This document shows, one piece after another, positions 7,860-15,772 of a stretch of 34,741 nt of DNA; positions within the stretch are counted from its first letter, which is position 1; the number at the start of each line of letters is the position of its first letter. The stretch is from Ignavibacteriaceae bacterium. GTDB lineage: Bacteria > Bacteroidota > Ignavibacteria > Ignavibacteriales > Ignavibacteriaceae. Where the stretch lies: contig JACZKK010000183.1 in NCBI GenBank assembly GCA_014860115.1, positions 1-34,741 on the forward strand, read 5' to 3'. The notes under the pieces are model-generated. The model searched no databases. It was not told the DNA's origin and saw only the letters and a program-made list of their open reading frames with translations. Both the position numbers and the translations under genes were made by a program.

Positions 7860-8477
7860 TCAATGGTGTGATGAAATTCTTTTCAGGTGTTCAAAATCTT
7901 CATGGGTGTTTAAATTGAAAAATAATTCATCTTTGTAGAATGAGAGATTTTCAATTTGAATAGTTTCTGACTCAATATTCTCTAATAGATTCCGGATTGA
8001 AAAATGTTGATCTTTCTTTTCAGAATAGTTTGCAACGGATGCAAATATTCTTTCAATTTCCGGAAGCAAATCCTTGTGATAAATTCCTGCTAAATAATGA
8101 TGACGACCGGAAGCAAAACAATACCTGATAAGTTTATCACTTTTAAATTCGACAATATGCTCAATTAATTCTTTGGAGATAAGAGGAAGATCGCAGGAAA
8201 TAAAAAAGTTTTTATCTGTCAATGAGTGAACCAATCCACTGTGTATTCCCGAGAGCGGGCCTTTGCTTTTGTGAATATCTTCATACAAAGGAATATTCAG
8301 AAACTTATATTCTTCAGGAGTATTGGTAACGATAAAGACATCACTAAAAACTGAGTTCATCAGATTAGTAATTCGCCCAATTATGGTTTCATCACCCACT
8401 TTTAACATGGCTTTGTCCGAACCCATACGCGAACTTTTTCCGCCAGAAAGAATTATTCCTGTGATGTCTTTATACAA
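7860..8477 (-). CDS. mobA: Molybdenum cofactor guanylyltransferase MobA
   Basis: A 205-residue nucleotidyltransferase. The N-terminal signature LSGGKSSRMGSDK (residues 10-22) binds GTP and phosphate; GPLSGIHSGL and SCDLPLIS, with the metal-binding Asp, follow as in MobA. It attaches GMP to molybdopterin to make the guanine dinucleotide cofactor for DMSO-reductase-type enzymes. The only start before the signature is a TTG at 8477, since the first internal Met is M18 inside the motif; no clear ribosome-binding site is seen. It lies 16 bases after arsM. No molybdoenzyme is encoded in the window. Related small-molecule nucleotidyltransferases share this fold, so MobA is likely but not certain. 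Confidence 0.85.
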   Translation of the reverse strand: MYKDITGIILSGGKSSRMGSDKAMLKVGDETIIGRITNLMNSVFSDVFIVTNTPEEYKFLNIPLYEDIHKSKGPLSGIHSGLVHSLTDKNFFISCDLPLISKELIEHIVEFKSDKLIRYCFASGRHHYLAGIYHKDLLPEIERIFASVANYSEKKDQHFSIRNLLENIESETIQIENLSFYKDELFFNLNTHEDFEHLKRISSHH

Positions 8478-8493
8478 GCTTAGCTCAAATTAT

Positions 8494-9306
8494 TTATGGT
8501 TTATACCCAACTACCGTTATGCTAAAAATTCCAACATTATTGTTTTTCAACAATTTAATCTCTAATTCATTCAGATATTCTTTTAGAACATTATCGGGTA
8601 ACTCAATCACTTTTATTTTTTTGATTTCAACATTTTCAAAACCAGTTTCTTTAATGATACTTAAATAATCATCCTGCTGAAGTGCACCAGCAACACAACC
8701 TGCATACATCTCTGCTGACTTTTGCAATCCTTCAGGAAGTTCACCTTTGATAACAATATCAGAAACGCAAAAATGTGCTCCTGGTTTTAATATTCTATAA
8801 ATCTCTTCAAATGCTTTTCTTTTATCAGGGACAAGATTCAGCACACAGTTACTTATCACAACATCAGCAATATCATTTTCCAAAGGCATACTCTCAATCT
8901 CACCAAGTCTGAACTCAACATTCTTAAAACCAGCTTTGATTTTGTTTGCATTTGCTTTTTCTATCATCTCTTCTGTCATATCCAGACCTATTACTTTACC
9001 TTCATCACCCACAATTGATCGGGCAACAAAAACATCATTACCTGCACCGCTGCCAAGATCAACCACTGTATCACCTTTTTTAATTCCGGCAAATTCGGTT
9101 GGTAAACCACAGCCCAATCCGAGATCTGCATCAGCTACATAGCCATCAAGATTATTGTATTCATCCTGCATCACAGTATAACCGACGATTTTACTTTCTT
9201 CACCACCGCAGCATGTCGGTCCGCAGCATCCCGAACTTTTCGATGCTTTAGCTATTTCCCCGTACTTTTCTTTTACAATTTGCTTTAAATCATTTGCTGC
9301 TTCCAC
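8494..9306 (-). CDS. arsM: Arsenite S-adenosylmethionine methyltransferase ArsM
   Basis: A class I SAM methyltransferase of 270 residues that should methylate As(III) to mono-, di- and trimethyl arsenic. The SAM site is VVDLGSGAGND (81-91). The three arsenic-binding Cys of the family are present at C66 (GLGCGLP), C154 (SNCVLNLVPD) and C204 (YAGCVAGAL). The last two are 50 residues apart, as in characterised ArsM. An extra N-terminal CCGPTCC lies at 27-33. The frame is open back to an ATG at 9423, but I start at the GTG at 9306: AAGGAG lies 7 bases upstream, and the first 39 codons of the longer frame overlap a separate 47-codon ORF that resembles ArsM itself. Confidence 0.92.
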   Translation of the reverse strand: MEAANDLKQIVKEKYGEIAKASKSSGCCGPTCCGGEESKIVGYTVMQDEYNNLDGYVADADLGLGCGLPTEFAGIKKGDTVVDLGSGAGNDVFVARSIVGDEGKVIGLDMTEEMIEKANANKIKAGFKNVEFRLGEIESMPLENDIADVVISNCVLNLVPDKRKAFEEIYRILKPGAHFCVSDIVIKGELPEGLQKSAEMYAGCVAGALQQDDYLSIIKETGFENVEIKKIKVIELPDNVLKEYLNELEIKLLKNNNVGIFSITVVGYKP

Positions 9307-9307
9307 T

Positions 9308-9451
9308 TTACTTCTCCTTCTTTTGATTTTTTCTATTCTCATTTGAACTGCTGCAACAAGTTGGTCCGCAGCAGCTTGATACTTTTTGTTCTTTAGCAAT
9401 TTGTCCATGTTTTTCTTTGACATTTTGCTTCACTTCACTTGATGATTTCAT
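9308..9451 (-). CDS. 47-residue Cys-rich protein resembling the N-terminus of ArsM
   Basis: This small ORF runs from an ATG at 9451, with GGAG 6 bases upstream, to a TAA at 9308-9310, one base before the arsM GTG. Aligned without gaps from its start codon against arsM from its GTG, 19 of the first 33 residues are identical, including the KxK..G.IAK helix and CCGPTCC at 27-33. After this it diverges into a polar Lys/Asn-rich tail (SSSNENRKNQKKEK). It has no SAM domain. It may be a small thiol-rich arsenic-binding protein, or the remnant of a tandem arsM duplication. It lies between arsR and arsM on the same strand, so it should be arsenic-regulated. Confidence 0.75.
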   Translation of the reverse strand: MKSSSEVKQNVKEKHGQIAKEQKVSSCCGPTCCSSSNENRKNQKKEK

Positions 9452-9535
9452 TTTTTACTCCTTTTTAGGACGTCAGATAATGTTTGTTAAGTTATATATT
9501 ATGAAACTTCACTATTTCACGTCTTGATTTTTGAT

Positions 9536-9853
9536 TTAACAACAACCAATTTTTGAAAATAATTTATCTAACGCAGTTTTTGCTTTAGCGAGGTTTTTAT
9601 TGTTGACACAGTAACAGATTTTAGGGCCGACTATATCGCCATCAATTAAACCCACACGCTTAAGTTCTTTTAAATGTTGTGAAACAGTTGCCTGTGCCAG
9701 TGGAAGTTTATCAACAATACTTCCGACCATGCAAGAATCCATTTCAGTTAGGATTTTAAGAATTCTAATTCTTGCAGGATGAGAAAGCGCTTTTGCCACA
9801 TCTGCAAGCCAATTGTCTTCCTGCGTGAATTCTTCTTTCTTTGATGATGCCAT
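9536..9853 (-). CDS. arsR: ArsR/SmtB-family transcriptional repressor
   Basis: A 105-residue winged-helix regulator. The N-terminal part (ALSHPARIRILKIL) and the recognition helix region (LAQATVSQHLKELKRVGLI) are typical of ArsR. Cys residues that could sense As(III) are C41 in MDSCMVG, the CYC pair near residue 80 and the terminal GCC. The classic ELCVCDL motif is absent, so it uses another metalloid site. It lies upstream of the small Cys-rich ORF and arsM, on the same strand, and probably represses this operon and itself. The ATG at 9853 has an AGGA 8 bases upstream. Confidence 0.9.
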   Translation of the reverse strand: MASSKKEEFTQEDNWLADVAKALSHPARIRILKILTEMDSCMVGSIVDKLPLAQATVSQHLKELKRVGLIDGDIVGPKICYCVNNKNLAKAKTALDKLFSKIGCC

Positions 9854-9873
9854 AAATATTTCCTTAATCGTTC

Positions 9874-9907
9874 ATCGTAAATATACGATAGATTTATAAA
9901 ATGTCAA
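9874..9907 (-). promoter_or_regulatory. arsR promoter with an overlapping palindromic operator
   Basis: On the minus strand TTGACA (9907-9902) and TATATT (9885-9880) are 16 bases apart, a good -35/-10 pair. A perfect inverted repeat, ATCGTA (9874-9879) and TACGAT (9884-9889) with a 4-base centre, covers the -10 and start-site region, 21 bases before the arsR ATG. The position is what is expected for autorepression by ArsR. The divergent antiporter promoter must lie in the remaining bases up to 10032 and is not obvious. Confidence 0.7.
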
Positions 9908-10032
9908 GACCATTTATCAAGTTATAAATCCATTAAGAAATCTTAATAAAGGCTTCTTTCTAATAAGCTTGATTTTGATTACTTTCGCAGAAAATAATAC
10001 TCATTTTTATCTCAAAATCGACTTTTTATTAA

Positions 10033-12201
10033 ATGCATTTATCAGGTGAAATAATCCAGGCTGCGATTGGCAGTGATATTCTAAAACTTCTCATTCAGAT
10101 TTCGGTTTTGCTGATAACCGCCCGAATTTTTGGTGAACTCTCACAAAAACTCGGGCAGCCTGCCGTTCTCGGTGAGATTCTTGCAGGTATTTTTCTCGGA
10201 CCATCTCTCCTAGGCAATTTATTTCCATTTATTCATGGATATATAATTCCGGTCACTGAAAATCAGGTAAATCTGCTTGAAGTTATCACTTTAATCGGGG
10301 CAATGTTTTTGTTGTTGATTACCGGACTTGAAACTGACCTTCAGCTTGTAAAACATCACGCAAAAAAAACTTTAGGGATCGCATTCGGTGAATTACCATT
10401 TTCATTGGCATGCGGTTTTGCATTTGGATTCTTAATCCCAAATTCATTACTTGTCGATCCTGATCAACGAGTGATATTTGCTCTATTCATTGCCATTGCA
10501 ATTTCATTATCTGCTATTCCCGTGATTGCAAAAGTATTAATGGACCTAAAATTAATCAGGAGAGATATTGGTCAGATTACTCTTGCCGTTGGGATGTTTG
10601 ATGACACGGTTGCATGGGTATTATTATCAATTGTTCTGGGACTAATCGGCGGCGAAGTTGTTTCTTTCGGGTCTATCAGCTACTCTTTCTTTAAAGTCAT
10701 CCTTTTTGTTGGCCTAAGCTTCTTTATCGGGAAGTTTATTATAAGACATCTTTTAGATTTTACACTTAACAGAATTTCATCGCGGGATAAAATTCTTACT
10801 TTAATAATTGTATTCACATTTGCTTTAGGTGCTGTTGTTCAGGCTATTGGTTTAGAAGCTGTTCTCGGAGCTTTTATAGCCGGAATTGTGTTTGCACAAT
10901 CACCTGCAGTTCCTAAAGAATCAATTGATAAGTTGGAGAGTACAACATTCGGAATTTTTGCCCCGATTTTTTTTGCAAGTGCAGGATTAAAGGTTAATAT
11001 TATTGATCTATTTAAACCTGATCTGCTTCTCATAGGCGCAGGATTAATTTCTGTGGCTATATTCAGTAAGTTTATAGGCGCTTATTTTGGTGCGAGAGTT
11101 TTTGCTAAGACAGATCACTGGACTGCTCTAAGTTTTGGCGCCGGTTTAAATGCAAGAGGAGCAATTCAGATAATAGTTGCTACTATAGGTTTGTCATTCG
11201 GAATTTTATCACAGGAAATCTATTCTTTAATCATTATTACTGCGGTTGTTACTTCTTTGATGGCTCCTATTATGCTTCGATGGACACTAAAAAAAGTTCA
11301 GCCGGAAGCTCAGGAAATAAAAAGACTTCAGCAGGAAGAGCTTCTTAAAGATAATATTCTAGGCAGAGTCCATCGTGTTCTGCTTCCCGTTAGGAAAAGA
11401 GACATCAGCAAGGCAAGTCTTTCTAAAATGATAGAAGCAAGAATACTAGAGAGGATCGGAAGAAAGACTGATTTAAGTGTTACACTGCTGACGATATCCA
11501 ATGAAAAGGAAAAAGCTGAAAGTCAGCAATTCCTGAACACTCTGGCAAACTTTTTCACAAAATTCCCGGTAAATAAAAAAATATCTGAAAGTAAAAACAC
11601 TCTTGAAAGTATTCTGGATGAAGTTAAAAAAGATTATGACCTGCTGATCGTTGGCGCAACTGAAAGACAAAAAAATTCCGATATGCTCTTCAACCCGATT
11701 GTAGATAATCTCGTAAGGCTTTCACCCTGTACGAGCATAGTGGTTCAAAGCAGTAATGTGGTTGACGACTGGCGGCCCAGCAGAATTCTTGTCCCGACAA
11801 ACGGAAGTTTAGCCTCAAAAAGAGCCGCCGAAATTGCATTTGGAATTGCTTATCATGATCACGACCAGGTTCACATTCTTAACGTTGTTGAAAGTAAAGA
11901 TAATTTTGCTTCACTCGATATTGAAGGGAGCTCCAAAGAACGCAGATTATCTTTTGCCTATCAGGCTGTTAACAAATTAAAAAAACTCGGTGAGTCGCTT
12001 AACATTAATACTTTTACCGAGGTTGAAATTGGTGAAGAGCCTGATAAAGTAATTTTAAAAATGTCCAGGGAAAAGAATTTCGACTTGATAATTTTAGGAA
12101 CCGATATAAGGCCGGGAACAGATAAACTTTATCTCGGTCCACGAGTTGAAAGAATACTGAATAATTGTACCTGCCCTGTTCTTGTGGTTAACGGAGCCTA
12201 A
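10033..12201 (+). CDS. Kef-type cation/proton antiporter fused to two Usp-like domains
   Basis: A 722-residue protein. Residues about 1-410 are a membrane domain of the CPA2 Na+(K+)/H+ exchanger family, with GQPAVLGEILAGIFLGPSLLG near the start, LFIAIAISLSAIPVIAKVL and a GMFDDTVAWV segment bearing the family's acidic pair, and GLNARGAIQIIVATIGL late in the domain. Residues about 440-580 and 585-722 are two universal-stress-protein-like domains (DLLIVGATE and LIILGTD near their ends). Such C-terminal domains probably sense nucleotides or stress to control transport. The ion is not predictable. The stop codon overlaps the stop of the convergent pgi gene by 4 bases. It is divergent from arsR, but nothing shows a role in arsenic resistance. 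Confidence 0.87.
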   Translation: MHLSGEIIQAAIGSDILKLLIQISVLLITARIFGELSQKLGQPAVLGEILAGIFLGPSLLGNLFPFIHGYIIPVTENQVNLLEVITLIGAMFLLLITGLETDLQLVKHHAKKTLGIAFGELPFSLACGFAFGFLIPNSLLVDPDQRVIFALFIAIAISLSAIPVIAKVLMDLKLIRRDIGQITLAVGMFDDTVAWVLLSIVLGLIGGEVVSFGSISYSFFKVILFVGLSFFIGKFIIRHLLDFTLNRISSRDKILTLIIVFTFALGAVVQAIGLEAVLGAFIAGIVFAQSPAVPKESIDKLESTTFGIFAPIFFASAGLKVNIIDLFKPDLLLIGAGLISVAIFSKFIGAYFGARVFAKTDHWTALSFGAGLNARGAIQIIVATIGLSFGILSQEIYSLIIITAVVTSLMAPIMLRWTLKKVQPEAQEIKRLQQEELLKDNILGRVHRVLLPVRKRDISKASLSKMIEARILERIGRKTDLSVTLLTISNEKEKAESQQFLNTLANFFTKFPVNKKISESKNTLESILDEVKKDYDLLIVGATERQKNSDMLFNPIVDNLVRLSPCTSIVVQSSNVVDDWRPSRILVPTNGSLASKRAAEIAFGIAYHDHDQVHILNVVESKDNFASLDIEGSSKERRLSFAYQAVNKLKKLGESLNINTFTEVEIGEEPDKVILKMSREKNFDLIILGTDIRPGTDKLYLGPRVERILNNCTCPVLVVNGA

Positions 12202-13871
12202 ACCAATAGCTTAGATAATGACTTGGAAATATCTTTTCCCAAATCAATCGTAAGAACTTTTCTTCTATTATCAAGTAATGCCTGCCTGTCACCCAGCGCC
12301 TGCGCTTGAATCAAGGTTCCAAATGATATGGAAGATTCATTCTTTCCTGCATCATCAAGTATTGCAATGTCATTTTGTACATCAGAAACGAATTGAATAA
12401 AAAATCCATTTCCTGAATCTCCTTTATGCAGTTGTCCAGTAGAATGTAAAAACCTCGGTCCGTAACCAAGAGTTGTTGCGACTTTATAGTTCTCCAATAT
12501 TTTTAATCTCAATTGTTGAAGCTTCTGCCAGATTTTTTCATCAGGATTCAGGTAGGCCTGCAGTGTAACATAATTTTTCCCACTTTTAATATCAGAAAAG
12601 AAATGTGGAAGAACATCTTTTAAATCATCAACATTAAAATCACTATAAACTTTCATTTCTTCCCGCTGAAAAGTTGATTTGAGTTCAGGAAGTTTTCCTT
12701 TTTCCTGAAATTCTTTCATCATCTGACGTGCAATAATTTTTGCTGATTCAACATTCGGCTGATCGAACGGTTGAATATCAATTACGTGCCCGACAACTGC
12801 AGTTGCAAATTCCCACCTGAAAAACTCAGCCCCAAGCTGATAGACATTTTTCATTTCAATTTCAATCAATGGAAAACCAGCCTCTTTAATTTCGCTTACT
12901 CTGCTATCAAGGGAATTATCTTCAATTAGTTTGATATAAATAAAAACTCTATCCTTTCCATAATTTGAAACAGAAACTATTGGTTCCAGGTCAACAGGGA
13001 GAATTCCTTTCCCTTTTTTTCCGGTACTTTCGGCAATCAATTGTTCCATCCAACCGCCAAGATATTTTAGCTGAGGTGAAGTGATGAAGGTAATTTTATC
13101 GACTCCTGATTCAGCAAGTGAACCGAGAATTACACCTAGCATTGCACCCGTATTTTTTTCAACAGACGGCAGTTTAATTTCATTTTCCAAAAGCTTGGCT
13201 TCATCGAATAATTTTTCAATATCAACACCTACTAAAGCTGCAGGAACAATTCCGAAAAGTGAAAGTGCGGAAAACCTTCCTCCAATATCCGGATCATTCA
13301 AAAATATTTTTCTAAAGTTTAGTTTTTTTGCTATGTCTTCTAATCCACTTCCCGGATCAGTTATAGCGATGAAATGTTTTGATACATTTTCTTTTCCAAG
13401 TTTCTTTGAAACGCTGGAATAAAAGTATTTCATAAATGACATCGTCTCAACTGTTCCTCCGGATTTTGTTGAAACAATGTATAAAGTTTTTTTCGGATCG
13501 AGTTTTTTTTCATAATTAATAATGGCTTCAGGATGTGTACTATCGAGGACATGTAAATCCAGAAATCCTTCTTTAACTCCAAATGTTAATCGAAAAACTT
13601 CCGGAGCCAGGCTTGAACCTCCCATTCCCATCAACAGTACATCAGTGAATCCTTCTTTCCGAATTTCATCTACAAATGTTTTTATTTCAGTGATAGATTT
13701 TCTTGTTACTTCCATGCAATCAAGCCAGCCAAGCCGATTTGAAATTTCTTCTGGAGAATTTCCCCAAACTGTGAAATCTTTCTCCCAAATTCTTTCGATA
13801 ATTCTTTCTGCGGTTAAGTCACGAGCTCTATTTGAAACTAACTCTTGATAATTAGACAGATTATATTTCAT
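12198..13871 (-). CDS. pgi: Glucose-6-phosphate isomerase
   Basis: A 557-residue sugar-phosphate isomerase interconverting glucose 6-phosphate and fructose 6-phosphate. The SIS-domain motifs are clear: MGMGGSSLAPEV, VSTKSGGTVET (phosphate binding) and DPDIGGRFSALSLFG. The sequence type is the one found as the C-terminal half of bifunctional transaldolase/isomerase proteins rather than the classical E. coli enzyme; this is from recognition of the sequence. Its ATG overlaps the tal stop (ATGA), so the two are translationally coupled. It is the last gene of the pentose phosphate operon and returns fructose 6-phosphate to glucose 6-phosphate, closing an oxidative cycle. Confidence 0.93.
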   Translation of the reverse strand: MKYNLSNYQELVSNRARDLTAERIIERIWEKDFTVWGNSPEEISNRLGWLDCMEVTRKSITEIKTFVDEIRKEGFTDVLLMGMGGSSLAPEVFRLTFGVKEGFLDLHVLDSTHPEAIINYEKKLDPKKTLYIVSTKSGGTVETMSFMKYFYSSVSKKLGKENVSKHFIAITDPGSGLEDIAKKLNFRKIFLNDPDIGGRFSALSLFGIVPAALVGVDIEKLFDEAKLLENEIKLPSVEKNTGAMLGVILGSLAESGVDKITFITSPQLKYLGGWMEQLIAESTGKKGKGILPVDLEPIVSVSNYGKDRVFIYIKLIEDNSLDSRVSEIKEAGFPLIEIEMKNVYQLGAEFFRWEFATAVVGHVIDIQPFDQPNVESAKIIARQMMKEFQEKGKLPELKSTFQREEMKVYSDFNVDDLKDVLPHFFSDIKSGKNYVTLQAYLNPDEKIWQKLQQLRLKILENYKVATTLGYGPRFLHSTGQLHKGDSGNGFFIQFVSDVQNDIAILDDAGKNESSISFGTLIQAQALGDRQALLDNRRKVLTIDLGKDISKSLSKLLV

Positions 13872-14971
13872 ACACTGACTTCTTGTTTAATTTTCTTTAC
13901 TTTTTCTTGCAAGCTTCCAAGCAGAGATTCAAACGAATCAGAAAATGATTTGACACCATCAACCAAAAGCTTATCTGTGATTTTATTTATGTCAATTCCT
14001 AATTCTTTTAACTTTTTAAGTTGAGTTTTTGCTTCATCTATTCCTTCATTTAATGTTGACTTGAGCTTACCATGATCAATAAATGCTTTAATCGTATCTG
14101 GCGGCATGGTGTTTACCGTATCAGGACCAATTAAAGTATCAACATAAAGCAAATCGTAATAGTTGGGATTCTTTGTGCTGGTGCTTGCCCAAAGAAGTCG
14201 CTGCTTCCTCGCTCCTTTAGCAGCAAGCTTTTTCCATCTTTCGCTCCTGAATATCTCCTCGGAAATCTCAAATGCTATTTTTGAATTTGCAACTGCAATT
14301 TTTCCCATAAGATCTTTATTGCCTTTTGCTTCAAGTTCCTTATCAACAGCGGAATCAACCCGACTTACAAAGAACGATGCAACTGAAGCATGTTTTCTAA
14401 TATCTCCTCCTGTAGCGTCGTATTTTTCCAGTCCAGCTATAAATGCTTCAACAACTTTTCTATAGCTTTCAGTACTAAATATTAAAGTTACGTTCACATT
14501 TATTCCAGCACCAAGAACCTCAGTAATTGCAGGCAGGCCTTCATCTGTGCCGGGAATCTTTATCATGATATTTGGTCGACTCAACGCTGTAAAAAGATGC
14601 TTGGCTTGTTTTATTGTTTCAACAGTATTGTTTGCCAACAGTGGATTTACTTCGATGCTTATATAACCATCAAGCCCTTTCGTCTCTTCGTATACTTGTC
14701 TCATTTCGTCAGCAGCTATTCCGATATCCTTTAAAGCAAGCTTTTCATAAATATCCTCAACAGATAATCCTTTGCTGACTAATTTTCTTATATCCTCATC
14801 GTAGTCAGTACTTTTCGAAATTGCTTTATCAAAAATTGTTGGATTTGATGTCATTCCTCTTAATCCCGATTCTCTCAACTTAATCAGCTCACCGCTCGTT
14901 AAAAGTTTCCTGCTAATAAAATCAAGCCAGACTGATTGTCCAAGCTCTGCTAATTTATTTAACTTGCTCAT
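13868..14971 (-). CDS. tal: Transaldolase
   Basis: A 367-residue aldolase-barrel enzyme of the long TalAB-like class that moves a dihydroxyacetone unit between sugar phosphates. Motifs seen are GMTSNPTIFDKAI near residue 40, SIEVNPLLA near 105, and MIKIPGTDEGLPAI near 137, which holds the Schiff-base Lys. FIDHGKLKSTLNEGIDEA near the C-terminus resembles the end of the transaldolase half in Tal-Pgi fusions. The ATG at 14971 is preceded by AGG 6 bases upstream. It overlaps pgi by four bases. A 72-base gap separates it from pgl, in which I see no gene. Confidence 0.93.
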   Translation of the reverse strand: MSKLNKLAELGQSVWLDFISRKLLTSGELIKLRESGLRGMTSNPTIFDKAISKSTDYDEDIRKLVSKGLSVEDIYEKLALKDIGIAADEMRQVYEETKGLDGYISIEVNPLLANNTVETIKQAKHLFTALSRPNIMIKIPGTDEGLPAITEVLGAGINVNVTLIFSTESYRKVVEAFIAGLEKYDATGGDIRKHASVASFFVSRVDSAVDKELEAKGNKDLMGKIAVANSKIAFEISEEIFRSERWKKLAAKGARKQRLLWASTSTKNPNYYDLLYVDTLIGPDTVNTMPPDTIKAFIDHGKLKSTLNEGIDEAKTQLKKLKELGIDINKITDKLLVDGVKSFSDSFESLLGSLQEKVKKIKQEVSV

Positions 14972-15043
14972 ATTTTACCTTTATATGATTGTTTATAGTT
15001 CTACTTTTTCAATGCAAATTGTTTATTTAAAGTTAATGATATT

Positions 15044-15769
15044 TTAAATTAATGAAATCATTCGCTTATCCAATAATGAGGATGCTTCTTCATCAACATA
15101 GTAATTTAAATTTCCGTTCAATGGATTGATAAATTCTGCGGGATATATTTCTTTCTTCTCTTCAATTATCTTCTTAAGAATGTCAGCTTTACTTTCTCCT
15201 GTAACTAAAAATCGTATTGCATCAGAATTATTTATCACTTTGCCGGTCATTGTAATTCTTTTTTGTCCGGTCGAAGGATGAATTGCAACATCACAAATTT
15301 TATCAGAATCCAATAAATGCATCTGATCAGGAAAAATTGAAGCAGTGTGTCCGTCTTCGCCAATTCCAAGCATCACCAAATCAAAAAGCGGATATTTATT
15401 TTTAAACGGAACAATTTTTTTTATTTCTTCTGAGTAACTGATTGCTTCTTTTTCAGGATCATTCTTTCCATTAATATGATGAACATTTTTTTGGGGAATG
15501 TCAATGAAATTAAGAAGGCACTTTTTTGTCATTCCAAAATTACTTTCATCATCATCTGGTGGAACACATCTTTCATCGCTCCAGAATAAATGCAGTTTAT
15601 CCCAGTTTATCTTTTCTTTGTAATTAGATGCAAGTACTTCAAAAATAATCTTCGGCGTACTTCCACCGGAGAAAGCGATAAAAATTTTTGCTTTTGAAAT
15701 GCTCAGCTTGTATAACTCTTCACAGAAATAATTTGCAAGCTCTGATTTACTCTGAAATACTTCTATCAT
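15044..15769 (-). CDS. pgl: 6-Phosphogluconolactonase
   Basis: A 241-residue enzyme of the DevB/Pgl type that hydrolyses 6-phosphogluconolactone, the second step of the oxidative pentose phosphate pathway. Family motifs are FSGGSTPKIIFEVL (residues 34-47), FWSDERCVPPDDDESNFGM in the first half, and the GIGEDGHTASIFP block that holds the catalytic His. Its start lies 3 bases after the zwf stop. The neighbours zwf and gnd supply the preceding and following steps. Confidence 0.93.
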   Translation of the reverse strand: MIEVFQSKSELANYFCEELYKLSISKAKIFIAFSGGSTPKIIFEVLASNYKEKINWDKLHLFWSDERCVPPDDDESNFGMTKKCLLNFIDIPQKNVHHINGKNDPEKEAISYSEEIKKIVPFKNKYPLFDLVMLGIGEDGHTASIFPDQMHLLDSDKICDVAIHPSTGQKRITMTGKVINNSDAIRFLVTGESKADILKKIIEEKKEIYPAEFINPLNGNLNYYVDEEASSLLDKRMISLI

Positions 15770-15772
15770 CGT

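Noticed and set aside
7732-7938. A 68-residue plus-strand ORF
   Set aside because: It lies opposite the mobA end and the NTPase remnant, has no ribosome-binding site, and the minus strand explains the sequence.
10033-12201. Assigning the antiporter to arsenic efflux because of its place next to arsR
   Set aside because: It belongs to the Kef/CPA2 family, not ArsB or Acr3, and is transcribed away from arsR.
13081-13848. Two antisense ORFs of over 100 residues within pgi
   Set aside because: They lie wholly inside a conserved gene and have no recognisable domain or start signals.
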